In this document: in pieces, positions 33,253 to 44,000 of the stretch | How the letters are laid out: each line of letters opens with the position of its first letter | Position numbering within the stretch: the stretch's first letter is position 1 | From: Punica granatum | Taxonomy: Eukaryota; Streptophyta; Magnoliopsida; Myrtales; Lythraceae | Length of the DNA stretch: 64,000 nucleotides | Direction: 5' to 3' | NCBI RefSeq assembly: GCF_007655135.1 | Contig: NC_045132.1 | Location: 21,322,354-21,386,353 of the forward strand | Notes under the pieces: generated by a model | The model's database searches: none | What the model was told of the DNA's origin: nothing | The model's input: the letters and a program-made list of their open reading frames with translations, nothing else | Made by a program: the position numbers and the translations under genes

Positions 33253-34883
33253 TCACTGTGCTCCGGTCTTCTGCTTTAACATAGCGATGAACTTCTCTCG
33301 GTCTTCTGCAGACATGCCATCAGTCGAACAATCCCCTACTCCCCACTCTGCACCGCGGAGGCAGTACTTGTCGAGTATCTCTTGCCGGTTCCTAAACAAA
33401 AACATGCCTCATAATCATCGACAACACAGTTTCTGAACAGGTAAATGATCGAATCCAAATAAACAGTACGGGAACATTGGAGCTAAGAATTACAAATTCC
33501 GCTAGTCGATTTGCTGGATATACAAAAGATGGATGGATATATCAAGAAAAAAAGAATACCGTCGAATAATGCATGAGCTAAGCTACCTGCTTTCATCATT
33601 TTACAGGTCTAGATGCCTTCAAATCATTCAATCATCCGGATACAACTACCACCGGATGAATGAGCGTATTACTATTAACGGAAATAGTCTCGACTATGAC
33701 ACATATTAGTTCTTAAGTAAAGCAATTCGAACCAGGTGCTGTCAATGTAAATATATGATGGAATTGCTTGAAAATTACTTCTCTTTGTTCAGCTTTGATT
33801 TCTCAAGAAACTTTTTGAGCAAAGGGGACTCCTTGAACCTCGCATCAAACTCGGCATACTTCTTCTGGTTCTCTTCTGCAAATCAACCAAACTCAGGGAA
33901 GCTTAAGCCCGTGTTATACTCATTGACCTGGTTCAAGAAAATATAGTGAAAGAGAGCCATAATCGTACCGTTAAACTTAGTGAGGAAATCGAGCTGTGGA
34001 AGCTCAGGCCCTGGAACGGATTCTATCCCGGAGAGTCCCGACAAAAATCCCGCTTGCGCTGGAAAGGAAACACGAAGAAATTACAAGAATAAATAGGTAG
34101 ACTAACTGCAAGATGTAGTGAATAAACCCTGTCATCTCTCGAGAATGCGAGAAGGGGAAAAGTGAGCATCCAAAGAAAAGCCTCTGTCCACAAATTTTGA
34201 AGTCTTATCCCCGGCCCAAAAACTTTGCGGAGCCTTCGATTCCAGAACTCGGAATCAAGAACTACCCTCCCGGCAGTAACGATACTTCAAAGAACTTGCC
34301 CAATCGAGGGCCGAATCCTATGCTATTCTCATCTACGCTTAAGAGTATTTGATTTATTATTGCAGCATATGATGCCAGTTCTTATTTTCAGTAGAACACC
34401 CAAAGGATACTCCGGAAACTCAATTTCTGTCACCAGAAGTTGCACATCTTGCTCCTCAAACGTGAGAAGCTGTCATCACCTTGTTTTACTCTCAAGGAAT
34501 TTCAAGCGGATCAAATATGGATACACGCCAGTTCTCTACTCCACCCCAGCGCATGCCATGACCGGATGAAATCTTTAGCTCGTGGGGTCGGAAACCATAG
34601 TCCAATAAATCAGAAAGTTCAGGGATACAGATACTCCATCCATTGAATTACCTGGAGACGACCACAGAAGAATCGCGAGGGAAGCTGCGACCGGAGTAGT
34701 CTTGTACACGATGTTGGTGCGGACACCAGGCGGTGAAGAAGAAGAAGATGAGCAGCGGGGAAGATGAGAACTTGACAGGCTCTTCTTACACCCAATTGAG
34801 AGAGGTTTAATGGGTCGGTCCCCATTTTTGGTGAAGAAGCTCGCTGGTGCAGATTTACTGGGAGGGCTCGAGAGCAAAGACAT
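33253..34883 (-). CDS. small putative chloroplast membrane protein, unknown function
   Basis: Four exons on the minus strand, 34652-34883, 33969-34058, 33779-33875 and 33253-33391, give 185 residues with consistent phases. The start is the ATG giving MSLLSSPPSKSAPASF, because frames starting farther upstream lack an ATG. The first about 50 residues are rich in Ser and basic residues, like a plastid transit peptide. One short hydrophobic segment follows (TTPVAASLAILLWSS). The conserved C-terminal part is soluble and charged: LDFLTKFNEENQKKYAEFDA, SPLLKKFLEKSKLNKEK, YCLRGAEWGVGDCSTDGMS. I do not recognise a named domain. From gene order it could be the counterpart of Arabidopsis At2g03420 (unverified memory). 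A plastid location is inference. Confidence 0.8.
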
Positions 34884-34999
34884 GATTGCTTTGCTCCCCG
34901 TAAAATCTCTCCCCTGAATCCGGGCGGGTAGAGATAAGAAATGACAGTTGTGTAAGGAAACCAACGGCCACCAAGCACCAGGCAATGCTCACATACACG

Positions 35000-36250
35000 T
35001 GTTCATTTAATTAATTTAATTTAGTTTAGTTTAATTTTTTTAATAAATTTTCAGGATAAATCCAGGTATTCTTAAGCCAATTAAGTCCCGATTAATCCAG
35101 TCGAGCCGGGTCGACCTACTACGTGATAAAGCTCTCACAGTGTAGATTTTCTGTATTCATCCTATTTCTAATACTTTATAATTCCAAATATGCCCCTGTC
35201 CCTTCAGATATCTTCCTTCTCATGCTTAGGTTGTGTTTGGTTTTAGAGTTGAGTTTTGGTTTTAATTGATTTATAATGATTGTGTTGTTGAATTATGAAG
35301 AAAAAAATGTGAAAAAGTAACGAGTAGTTGAGAGAATTCGGAAATTTGATTTTGTTGATAATATGATCAATGACAAGATTTTTCTATTTCATTTGGTGTA
35401 AAGATTATAGTTGACATCGTTTGTGACGAGATAGCATACATGCTTTTGCAGTGGATGATATAAGTTACCTTGGTTGCTTTATAGATAGCTTGTACATACC
35501 CGAAACTTCTGCTGTTGTAGATCTCTAAACTGTATGATGATGAAATAGATTTATGGGGCTGAGTTACCTCGGTTTTATGCTGACCTTTGATGGTTAGCGT
35601 GCTTCACTTTAGAGGGATTTATCATTGCAGATTGAGATGAGAGTTCAGTAATCTCATCGATAACAATCGATGAGACTATTCTTAAAGAACAGATTCTACT
35701 CATCAGAAACGGTGTTAATCATCCCGAACTCAACCAGTGCCGCCTCGGCAAGCAACAAGATGCTCCTCGTACTGAGGGATGGCATAATAGACGGTTCCGA
35801 TCCATTCAGAAATGTTTAATTCCAGGCTGGCAATTTTATAACATGAGGTGTTCCTGACACAGCTAATAGTGCTGTCTAAACATATCCAACCAGAGTAACA
35901 TATTTAGATACATTTGAACTTGCATGACATCTCGATCTTTCAATGCACTTTGTAACATGAAACATACCGAATGAATATAGTACTCAAAGGGCTATCAAGA
36001 CTTTCATACTAACTGATTGATTCACCCATGTGCATTATCACCGGCGACGTAAATTGAAGGAAGGAAAGAAGCCTGAATGGTACATCACAAATGGCTAAGA
36101 TGTTACTTGCCATGGAGACGTGAAGTTAAACACCCCAAGTTTCAACTTCACAGCACAACCAAAAGATATGGCAAAGGAATCGAGACAGACTCAAAGAAGC
36201 CTTTCCGAAATGTTTCTCACCTCATGAAACAAGCGGTGGCTGATCATATC
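35000..36250. other. intergenic spacer with a MITE-like fragment
   Basis: At about 35229-35350 the sequence (gtgtttggttttagagttg ... aatgattgtgttgttgaatta ... agtagttgagagaatt) closely follows the left part of the element at about 53170. The rest contains no recognised gene. Confidence 0.5.
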
Positions 36251-36255
36251 TAACC

Positions 36256-36630
36256 TTAACCTCCAAGGTTTATCCACTGTTCTAAGCTTTGTATTCCGCT
36301 TCCATGAGAGACCCATGCCAACATCAAATCGTTCTTAATAAACTGGAGTTTACATCTGCTAAATTGGAATCTGTTGGAGGCAAAGTCAACCAACTCGCGA
36401 GGCTCAAGTTTACTATGACGTCCATGGACATAACCTTGGAGCATTTTGAGTTCAATCCTGAAGATAATGGCGAACAAGTTTCTCGCTTCACATTCTCTTT
36501 GAGTTCGTGCAGCGATGGCGGCAATTCTTTTGCCTTCATCGTCTTCCATTGCACAAGATTCTCCACTGGTGTTAGCACTTAAGTGAATGTACTTGCTCTC
36601 GTACTGTGCATTTTCACTTGACTCAAACAT
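36256..36630 (-). CDS. uncharacterised open frame, 124 residues, doubtful
   Basis: This is an ATG-started frame (MFESSENAQYESKYIHLSAN ...). Its composition is more protein-like than neighbouring frames, with a charged helix (GKRIAAIAARTQRECEARNL) and a Leu-rich stretch. The frame is also open upstream of the ATG for about 20 codons, so it could be the last exon of a longer gene or a pseudogene piece. No domain was recognised, and an overlapping minus-strand frame at 36324-36578 is almost as long. Treat as hypothetical. Confidence 0.25.
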   Translation of the reverse strand: MFESSENAQYESKYIHLSANTSGESCAMEDDEGKRIAAIAARTQRECEARNLFAIIFRIELKMLQGYVHGRHSKLEPRELVDFASNRFQFSRCKLQFIKNDLMLAWVSHGSGIQSLEQWINLGG

Positions 36631-36699
36631 CGTCGACTCCTGAACGGGATTGTCTATTGAGTTTGCCCTTTGATTGCACAAACTCTTCAAAGTTTGCTG

Positions 36700-37750
36700 T
36701 ATCTGCTGGTGTTGTTAAGGTTGTCGTTGTTGCATGCATATTTCACGAGTAAGAGGAGCGGGGTCTTCGCTTGAAGAGCATAAACTATGTGCTTGTTTGG
36801 GGTGATAGTTCTTCAATACTTTCTAAATGTTATGATAAAAAGAATAAAAAAAAGAAAAAAGAAAAAAGAATCGTTTTACATACTAGTCTATAGTATCATA
36901 TAAAGCCAGAAACTCTATTTTCGTCTCACCTTCAAGTTCCCAAAATACCCTTTTCACATAAATTTCAATTTTTATGGCCACTAAATTGAGGTTATTATGG
37001 TAATTAAACAAGAAATAACTACTCAACCTAATGAGAATTCTTTTTTCTTTTTTTGGATAGACACGCTGAGATAATTTTAACCCTTCATTGGCCGACTTGG
37101 TTCAAACTAAATTAGTCGGGGTTCATTTGGTTTTCGTATATCAGAATACACATTGGAAATAATAATAATAATAAAAAAAACGAAATCTTACATAGGAGGT
37201 GAAGCTGGAGGGGATTAGAAAATAATTTGTCGCTGATAAAAATTCTCATGTTGGTTTCGAATTTACAAATTGTGCCATCCATGGAAACTTGGGGACAACG
37301 GCGACTGAGAGGGGTGCTTGAGTCCTTGAACCTAGCCGTCATTGCACCGGTAAGATTAGCAGCGGGTCGCAACCTGACCTGGACAGTGGTGGTTGGCATC
37401 ATATTAGATCAGACTGTTGCTGCCCGAAAATTATTGCACTTCATAAAAGAGAAAGGAGGTGAGGGAGAGAGGAGCGGCGGCGACGCCAGCCACCTCCACT
37501 CGAATCAAGGGTGTTGGCGACCTCCGGTGACCATTATGTTGTTAAATTTTGATATTTGAAGTTTTTGTTTTGTTATTTAACTTTTAAAATGCTATTAATT
37601 AGGATCCATTATATTGATCATTCCATAACATTCTACATAATACTAGTCCAAGCATGCTCCCAACCATTATCTAGGAAATGAACTACACATAGGATTAAAA
37701 ATCTTGTCCAAACTCAATACGAAATCCTATCCTAAACCCCGATTAACAAA
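36700..37750. other. intergenic spacer
   Basis: No gene recognised. Frames at about 37112-37402 minus and 37227-37559 plus overlap on opposite strands and show no family features. Confidence 0.55.
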
Positions 37751-37811
37751 CGCAGCCTTAGGATTTAACGGGCTTGAATGAAGTGAGGTCCCTTGAATGA
37801 TCAAGTTTGTC

Positions 37812-38099
37812 CTAGACAATGGCGTCGTAATCTAGTGTGGTGGCCCCATCCGTCGCCGAGATGATGAGGCGGTAGTTCACACCTTTCACCACTTGGGAAT
37901 CGCCGCTCTTCACACTCACGAACGTTAAGCTCGCCTTTGACCTCTTGTTGTATTGGCTGATGGCGAATTTCGCAATCCCCTGGACGTATGGGTCGTTGAG
38001 GTCCTTCATGCGTGTCCACCCGCCTAAGCCTGTTGCGGAGAGGATGGGGATAGCAGTGGCGAGTAGGAGGACGCAGGCTAGGAGCCGCAGGCACCTCAT
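37812..38099 (-). pseudogene. phytocystatin (cysteine protease inhibitor) with premature stop
   Basis: The frame opens with a signal peptide (MRCLRLLACVLLLATAIPIL) and has the cystatin landmarks in order: LGGW (N-terminal Gly-Gly contact), DPYVQGIAKFAISQYN (plant LARFAV-type motif) and QVVKG (the QxVxG loop that enters the active site of papain-like proteases). At 37812-37814 a TAG stop falls right after YDAIV, where family members have Trp. The same frame then continues for 18 codons (DKLDHSRDLTSFKPVKS, normal family ending) to a TAA at 37758-37760. The product as written is 95 residues; with the Trp it would be 113. The lost tail holds the second hairpin loop, which normally also touches the protease. 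It could be a recent pseudogene, a shortened but working inhibitor, or a base error. Confidence 0.8.
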
Positions 38100-38279
38100 T
38101 ATTAAGAAGCAAGCCCCAAACTTTGAATGAAATTAATCTTAGAACAAAATTTCTTTTTTCTGTGAGAGCCAAGTAAGTTCAAGTAAATTTCGAGAAAACA
38201 AAAAACTAAGTTCAAGTAAATGTGCGAATTTATCGGGGTTTTTTGGATGCTTTGGAAACTGTGATTTGGCACTTTGTTG

Positions 38280-39600
38280 GAACCAAATTAATTTGATTTC
38301 AAAGACTTTTGATTGAATCTATAAATAAATAAAATTTACTTGGGTACATAATAAATTAGAATGGATGCATAACAAATGATTTTAAAAAATTTAGAAAATT
38401 TTAAAAATAAATATAACAATTTTTAATTTTTAAGAAATACAATTAATGTATCTAATCTCCTACTCACTATATATAATAATTAAAAGAAAATTTAAATAAT
38501 ATGGAAAAAAATTTAAAAACAAAGAATAATAATTAAAAATATTTAATAAATGCAATTAAATGTACCTAAATCTCTTACTAAATACAATTAAAAGAAAATT
38601 TATGTTGTAATTTCTTAATTATATATAAGTGATAAATGTATATAAACAATTAAGTTAATGTGACATTATAAAAATTGAGCCTAGCTTATAGAAATTGATA
38701 TAAAAATTTTGATATTCTTACAAAAATTAATTAAGCATATATATAATTTATCATAAAAACTAGATATATATATATATGTATGAGCATATTAAAAAGTAAT
38801 ATTTAACGTGTTAAAAATAATAATCGTGAATCATAGAAATGATTCCATTTTAATAAATTCTAAAACAATAACAAATATGTAAAAAGAGTATATTAAAATT
38901 CGAGCTAATACCTAATATACATATATAAATATATGTATAATGTCTCATTATATAGAACAATAACAATCCTTACACACAATGGAAGATTATACAAATTGAA
39001 AAAATGATATCAGATAAAATAATAACAATCTTTATCTAGAAGTAAGATTCCATAAATTTTAAAATAATATAAAATAATAAAAATATATTTAAAATAATAT
39101 AATTATATATAATACAAACTAAAATCGTGTAGAAATTAAATAAATTTATAAAACATAATAAAAACATTGATAATAAAATTATAATTGAACTATTCAAAAG
39201 TATTCATGCAACTCTATTGAAAATTATTTTTGAAATTTGATTGCTAAGAACTTATATTTTCAATAATAATAATACTAATATGTAAATTAATATCTTAAAC
39301 TGTGATAATTATTATTCGTACAAAATATAAATATATGAACATAAACACGTGCAACGTACAAGATTGAAGACTAATCTATACATGTAGTTGACTTGTGAAA
39401 ACATTGAATGCGCTTCGATCAATGGGAAAAGTAAAATTGACTTGTAACAACAATAAATACACTCCAATTCATGCATTTGAAAAATTATAAATAGATAAAT
39501 CTAAATATAATATATAATAGCGAAATTTAAAAAAAAAACAGATTTAACAAGGCTGCGCCATGTGTCATCGAAAAATTAACAAGGTGGTGCCATATTTCAG
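38280..39600. other. very AT-rich spacer
   Basis: Low-complexity A/T sequence with short TA runs and no open frame of note. No gene was recognised. Confidence 0.65.
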
Positions 39601-39607
39601 ACTCTAA

Positions 39608-40255
39608 GGGCCGTTTGGATTCAAAGTTAAAGTTACTTTGATTTTGATTTTGATTTTGATTGTGGAAAAGGACAAATGAGATGTGATTATAAATTTGACC
39701 TGGGAAACGTGTGTTTTTGTTGTATAGTGTGTTGAGTTAAAGTTAAAGTTAAAATTTTTGAATTGAGAAATGTGTATTTTTGTTGTGTAGTGTGTTGAGT
39801 TAAAGTTAAAGTTAAAGTTAAAATCGGAAATCTTTGAATCCACATAAAACATTGTCAATGTTAAATATCATTGAGGATGGAAAAGTGTTATGTTAACATG
39901 TCAAATGAAATAAGATATTATTTAAATAATATGCTACTAAGGTTACAGTATAAAATTCTACGCATCCACTGGCTTTCATGTCCTAAATTCGTCATCGGCA
40001 GTAGTCTCCATCTCCGAGGGCCTTTTCTCAGGTGTGACTTTGCATTGATGTGCGATGAGAAGAGAGTGTTATGGCCGTTTATTTTCAGGATTAAAATCAC
40101 AAAAATTTTAACTTTAACTTTAACTCAGTCCAGTACACAATAAAAATACACATTTCTCAAGTCAAAAATTTTAATTTTAACTTTAACTCAACACACTACA
40201 CAACATTTGTCATTTTTTACAATTAAAATCAAAATTACTTTAGAGGTTATGAAAG
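39608..40255. mobile_element. MITE-like inverted-repeat element
   Basis: The left arm (about 39608-39835) begins gggccgtttggattcaaag and contains gattttgattttgatt and two gtgttgagttaaagttaaag blocks. The right arm (about 40095-40255) is the inverse, with taactttaactcaacacac blocks and an aattaaaatcaaaattactt end. The arms frame about 250 bases of unrelated sequence. The outermost right few bases match the left end poorly, so exact ends and target duplication are uncertain. Confidence 0.65.
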
Positions 40256-40259
40256 CCAC

Positions 40260-41380
40260 TTTTTTTTTTGTAATGTTTGTTGCTGCAAGCTACATTTATG
40301 ACGCAGTTGCATAGGAAAGGGTAGTTGCCCCAACAACAGCTTCAATAGACGAAGCATGGAATCTTGTGCCGAGCGTCGAAATCCCCATCACTGTCTGAAG
40401 GCTGCCGGTGGCAGTGGGTTTTAGTTGCCGTGATTGGTCTCTCCGTCGTGGTCACTCTGGAGTTGCTTGTGATTGTCTTACTTTCCTTTTACTCGATCAA
40501 ACTCAGGTACTTTAGGTGTCACGGCCGTAGCCTGTTCGGACACTCTAGAGTTCATTGTAATCGTGTCTTTCAGGCCGTTTGGGCTTCTAGGCAGATAAGA
40601 GAGATGAGAGACACGATTACAATTAACTCCCTGTCTCCACATATCTCTCAGACCTTCTCGACTTATGGGTGCCCGAACAGGGTGCGACCGCGACTACGAC
40701 GTCTAAAACTCATATGGATCAAGGGAAAGGCAATTGACGCAATCACAAGTAGCTCGAGGGTCGCCATGACGGTCATACCGATCACCACAGCTATGCACCT
40801 TGACTCGAACGAACTGTGTGCAGTCAATTTAGTAACGTGCAGGACTCTGACGCTCGATGCAAGGGGTTTGTTACAGCAGCTAGGGCAACTCCATTTTCGT
40901 CAGCAGTTGTTGGGCAGAAATCATGCAGCGAAATATCACAATAAAGCTGATTAGGAAGTTTATCCAGTACCGTCCTATACCATCCGGAGACTCAAATGAA
41001 CACAGTCGATTGTATTCAAAAATCCTTGACTCTAGTGGACCGTATTGTATTTTACAGTAAACTGTGTTCATTTAGGCCCATTCCCGAACGATTCAAGGCA
41101 GGACCGTATAAATTTATAGCTGACTACTGCGACTAATTTCATCATCATCATTTTTTACTGTCTCTCTCTCTCTCTTCCATGTGCTTTGATCTCTGTTATA
41201 TTATTATGAAGCTCGAGAATAGCTTTCGTCTCATTTTTACTTTTCATATTTACCCTTAGCAAATAATTTCCTTTAATTGATAACCTTCAAATTTAGAGTA
41301 TTATCGTAAATTTAGTTACGTCATTAATTTTTCTTTCCTTTTACTTACTAATAAGTTTACCGAAATTAAAAATATAAATT
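40260..41380. other. spacer, no supported gene
   Basis: A 196-codon open frame at 40364-40954 starts with TTG and has a hydrophobic run early on. Its first ATG is at about codon 81 and no domain was recognised, so I do not call it a gene. A CT run lies at about 41159-41175. Confidence 0.45.
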
Positions 41381-41382
41381 TT

Positions 41383-42044
41383 AGGAAAAAGTATAAAAAC
41401 TCTCACTGTGATTTGAGTTTAAGATAAATTACACCATGTGATTTTTCTAAGGATAAATAACACCATGTGGTTCACTTCATGAGACATAATGAACCTCATC
41501 GTTAATGTTTTCATCACTTTTGGTCCTCAAACATTTCTTTTATCATTATTACCTTTAAAATTTTGAATTTTTTGCAATTTGATCCTAAAATTCGGAAGAA
41601 AAAAGGGACAAGGGGCTTGGGCCACCGATCGACGACCCCGACCTCACCACCGAGGTTGCCGACACCCACAGAGGACTTCTCGAGATCCTAATCGATTCCG
41701 AGGCAGGGACCTCACCAATCTGCTACCCCGACCCCACCTCCATGGTCTTCGACATCCTCTTTGGGTGCATGCAACCTCGGTGGTGGGGCTGGGGTCACCA
41801 ACTGACGGCTTCGACCCCTTTCCCTTTTCTCTCTGACTTTTAGGATCAAATTAAAAAAAAGTTATAAGTTTGAGGGTAATAATGGCAAAAATAAAAGTTT
41901 GAGGATCAAAAGTGACAAAAAAATTAACGGTGAAATCTATTATATCTCACGAAGTGAATCACGGAATGTTATTTGTTTTTAAAAAATCACAAAATTCAAT
42001 TTGTTTTAAGCTCAAATTATAATGGGAGTTTTGTACTTTTCCCT
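41383..42044. mobile_element. fold-back transposon-like element with GC-rich palindromic core
   Basis: The ends are inverted: AGGAAAAAGTATAAAAACTC on the left, and the right end GAGTTTTGTACTTTTCCCT reads AGGGAAAAGTACAAAACTC in reverse. The arms stay complementary for about 200 bases, for example ttttggtcctcaaac against gtttgaggatcaaaag. A 7-bp direct repeat AAATTTT flanks both ends (41376-41382 and 42045-42051), as a target-site duplication would. The core at about 41600-41830 is GC-rich and itself an inverted repeat (41634-41659 against 41771-41796). No transposase is encoded, so it would be non-autonomous. Confidence 0.85.
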
Positions 42045-42068
42045 AAATTTTATTATGAATACATTGAA

Positions 42069-42089
42069 TATATATATATATATATATAA
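42069..42089. repeat. (TA)n microsatellite
   Basis: About ten TA units just outside the fold-back element. Confidence 0.85.
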
Positions 42090-42099
42090 TATGTGCATA

Positions 42100-43140
42100 G
42101 AGATCACTTTATATAATAAAACTTACCTAGACATATTTTGATTCTAATAGTGGGGCTTAATTTCATAAAATAATATGCACTAACCGTGTTCTAGAATAAT
42201 ATTAGTCCAATAAAATATAGCCCGAGGAGAGTCCTTGTAGAAGAAGCCCATGAGGAGAGGAGAGAGACACGTCCGGCGGGCCCACCAATCATGTGTGATT
42301 TTATTTTTTATTTATTATATAGAAAATCATTTATTTTGTTTAATATTTTTGGGGGGGAAATAGTTTATAAGATAAAAATAAAAAAAAAAGAGTTGAAAAT
42401 GAAATGTGATTGGTCAAGAGAGTATCTAATGACCTGTGGACTCTGACCACACAATCACTTTCTCCTTACCCGACAGCGACCGCATTCTCTCTCCTGCTTC
42501 CTCCCAAAAAGAAAGATCTCCTCTCTCATTCTCCTCTTCACCTACACGCTCCTTCTGAAGCGTCCACTTCACTCGCTTCCATTTCTTTCTCATGTTCTTA
42601 AATGTATTTAATCAAAATCATCCAAGTTCTTTAAATGTAAAAAATAAAAAATAAAAAAAATTTACATGACATAGTGTTGGGGTGACATAAATTCAAATGT
42701 ATAGTATTTTAATCCGATTATTTAGTAATAGATAATTGAATTAAAAACACCAAATGTATTACTGTGATCCATTCTCATATTAAATATATCCTAATTTTAG
42801 ACACTATCCTATAATTTCATTACTAGAACCATAAATAAATAGATATTTCACAATAACGATAGAGTTTCGCATTAACAAGAAACTTTATCACTGGGCGAGG
42901 GGTTGGTGACTGACGAGGACGCTCCCACCCCCTTTGATTTCCCCAAATTTTAGAGCGAGGGGAATCCCAATCTTGAAATCAAGGGGAAAACGAACAAGGG
43001 GGAGGTGCCCCTGCCGACCGCCATCCTGACGGAGGACGAGAGTAGCCAAAATATAAATATTTAGGACAAAAATGTCAAAAGCATCAAAAGTTAAGAAACA
43101 AAAATGTCTTTTTCTTCCATAGCCTTTCACGTTCATATTG
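42100..43140. other. spacer with a GC-rich patch
   Basis: Mostly AT-rich. A GC-richer patch at about 42893-43040 (gaggggttggtgactgacg ... ggaggtgcccctgccgacc) is similar in style to the core of the fold-back element and may be a decayed relative. No gene was recognised. Confidence 0.35.
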
Positions 43141-44000
43141 AATAAGATAAGTTCTGTTTAATTCAGTGCGGAGTTGAGAAAAAAAGGGAAATTCAAAGTA
43201 CCAGAACTCGGCCGTAAGTTGATAGTATGCACTCAATCGACTATGCTATGAACAGCAACTGAAGATCTACAAAAGGATTGTATAGATTATCGAATGAAGA
43301 TCGAAGATAACCGACAGAATTGATTCAACCAACTGGTTTATTTCTCTCTCTTCTAGTTGATCCAGAATTCGAAGTACCAAACTTGAAGCATTAGGAATGT
43401 ATACCCAAAGCTAGCTAAGGATGGAACAGACTGTTTCATCTAGAGTATGGTTAAGATACGCTTAAGCCACCAACCACAACGGGCACTCCCTAAGTCTGAA
43501 CCTCCTCCCACGTTGTCTCCAGCGCAATCAAGACTGAAACATTGGCAAGAGAATTAACTTTTTGAAGTCCCGTTCATAACACTGTGGCTTCGATGATCAC
43601 AAGATTCATGTGTACAATGGAGCCGAATAGAAGCCAAACAAACCCCGTCAAATGTACCTGCCGCAGCTGTTCATCTTCTGCAACTGAAATAGTCCCCTTA
43701 CCCGCCAGATTTTTTCCATGTCTCTGGATCTCTCGGCACAGAAGGAGAAGAACCATCACCCACGAACCCTATCGAGCTTATAAGTCCTTGAGAATGTTGA
43801 TGGACTCACAAATGAATATTAACAAATACTTGCCATCATCCCGACACAATTTTCAGCATTATTCACGAAAGGTAACTTCGAAGACATCCACAGCAAGGCA
43901 CCAGGTTTATGGCAAAAGAATGTACATGAGGAGAACAGATTGTTTCCTCCATAGCAGCCCACAGCAAGCACTCAAATAAACTGCAGCCATCAATCACGAT

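Noticed and set aside
40364..40954. 196-codon plus-strand frame with a hydrophobic segment
   Set aside because: It begins with TTG, the first ATG is at about codon 81, there are no splice partners and no family match.
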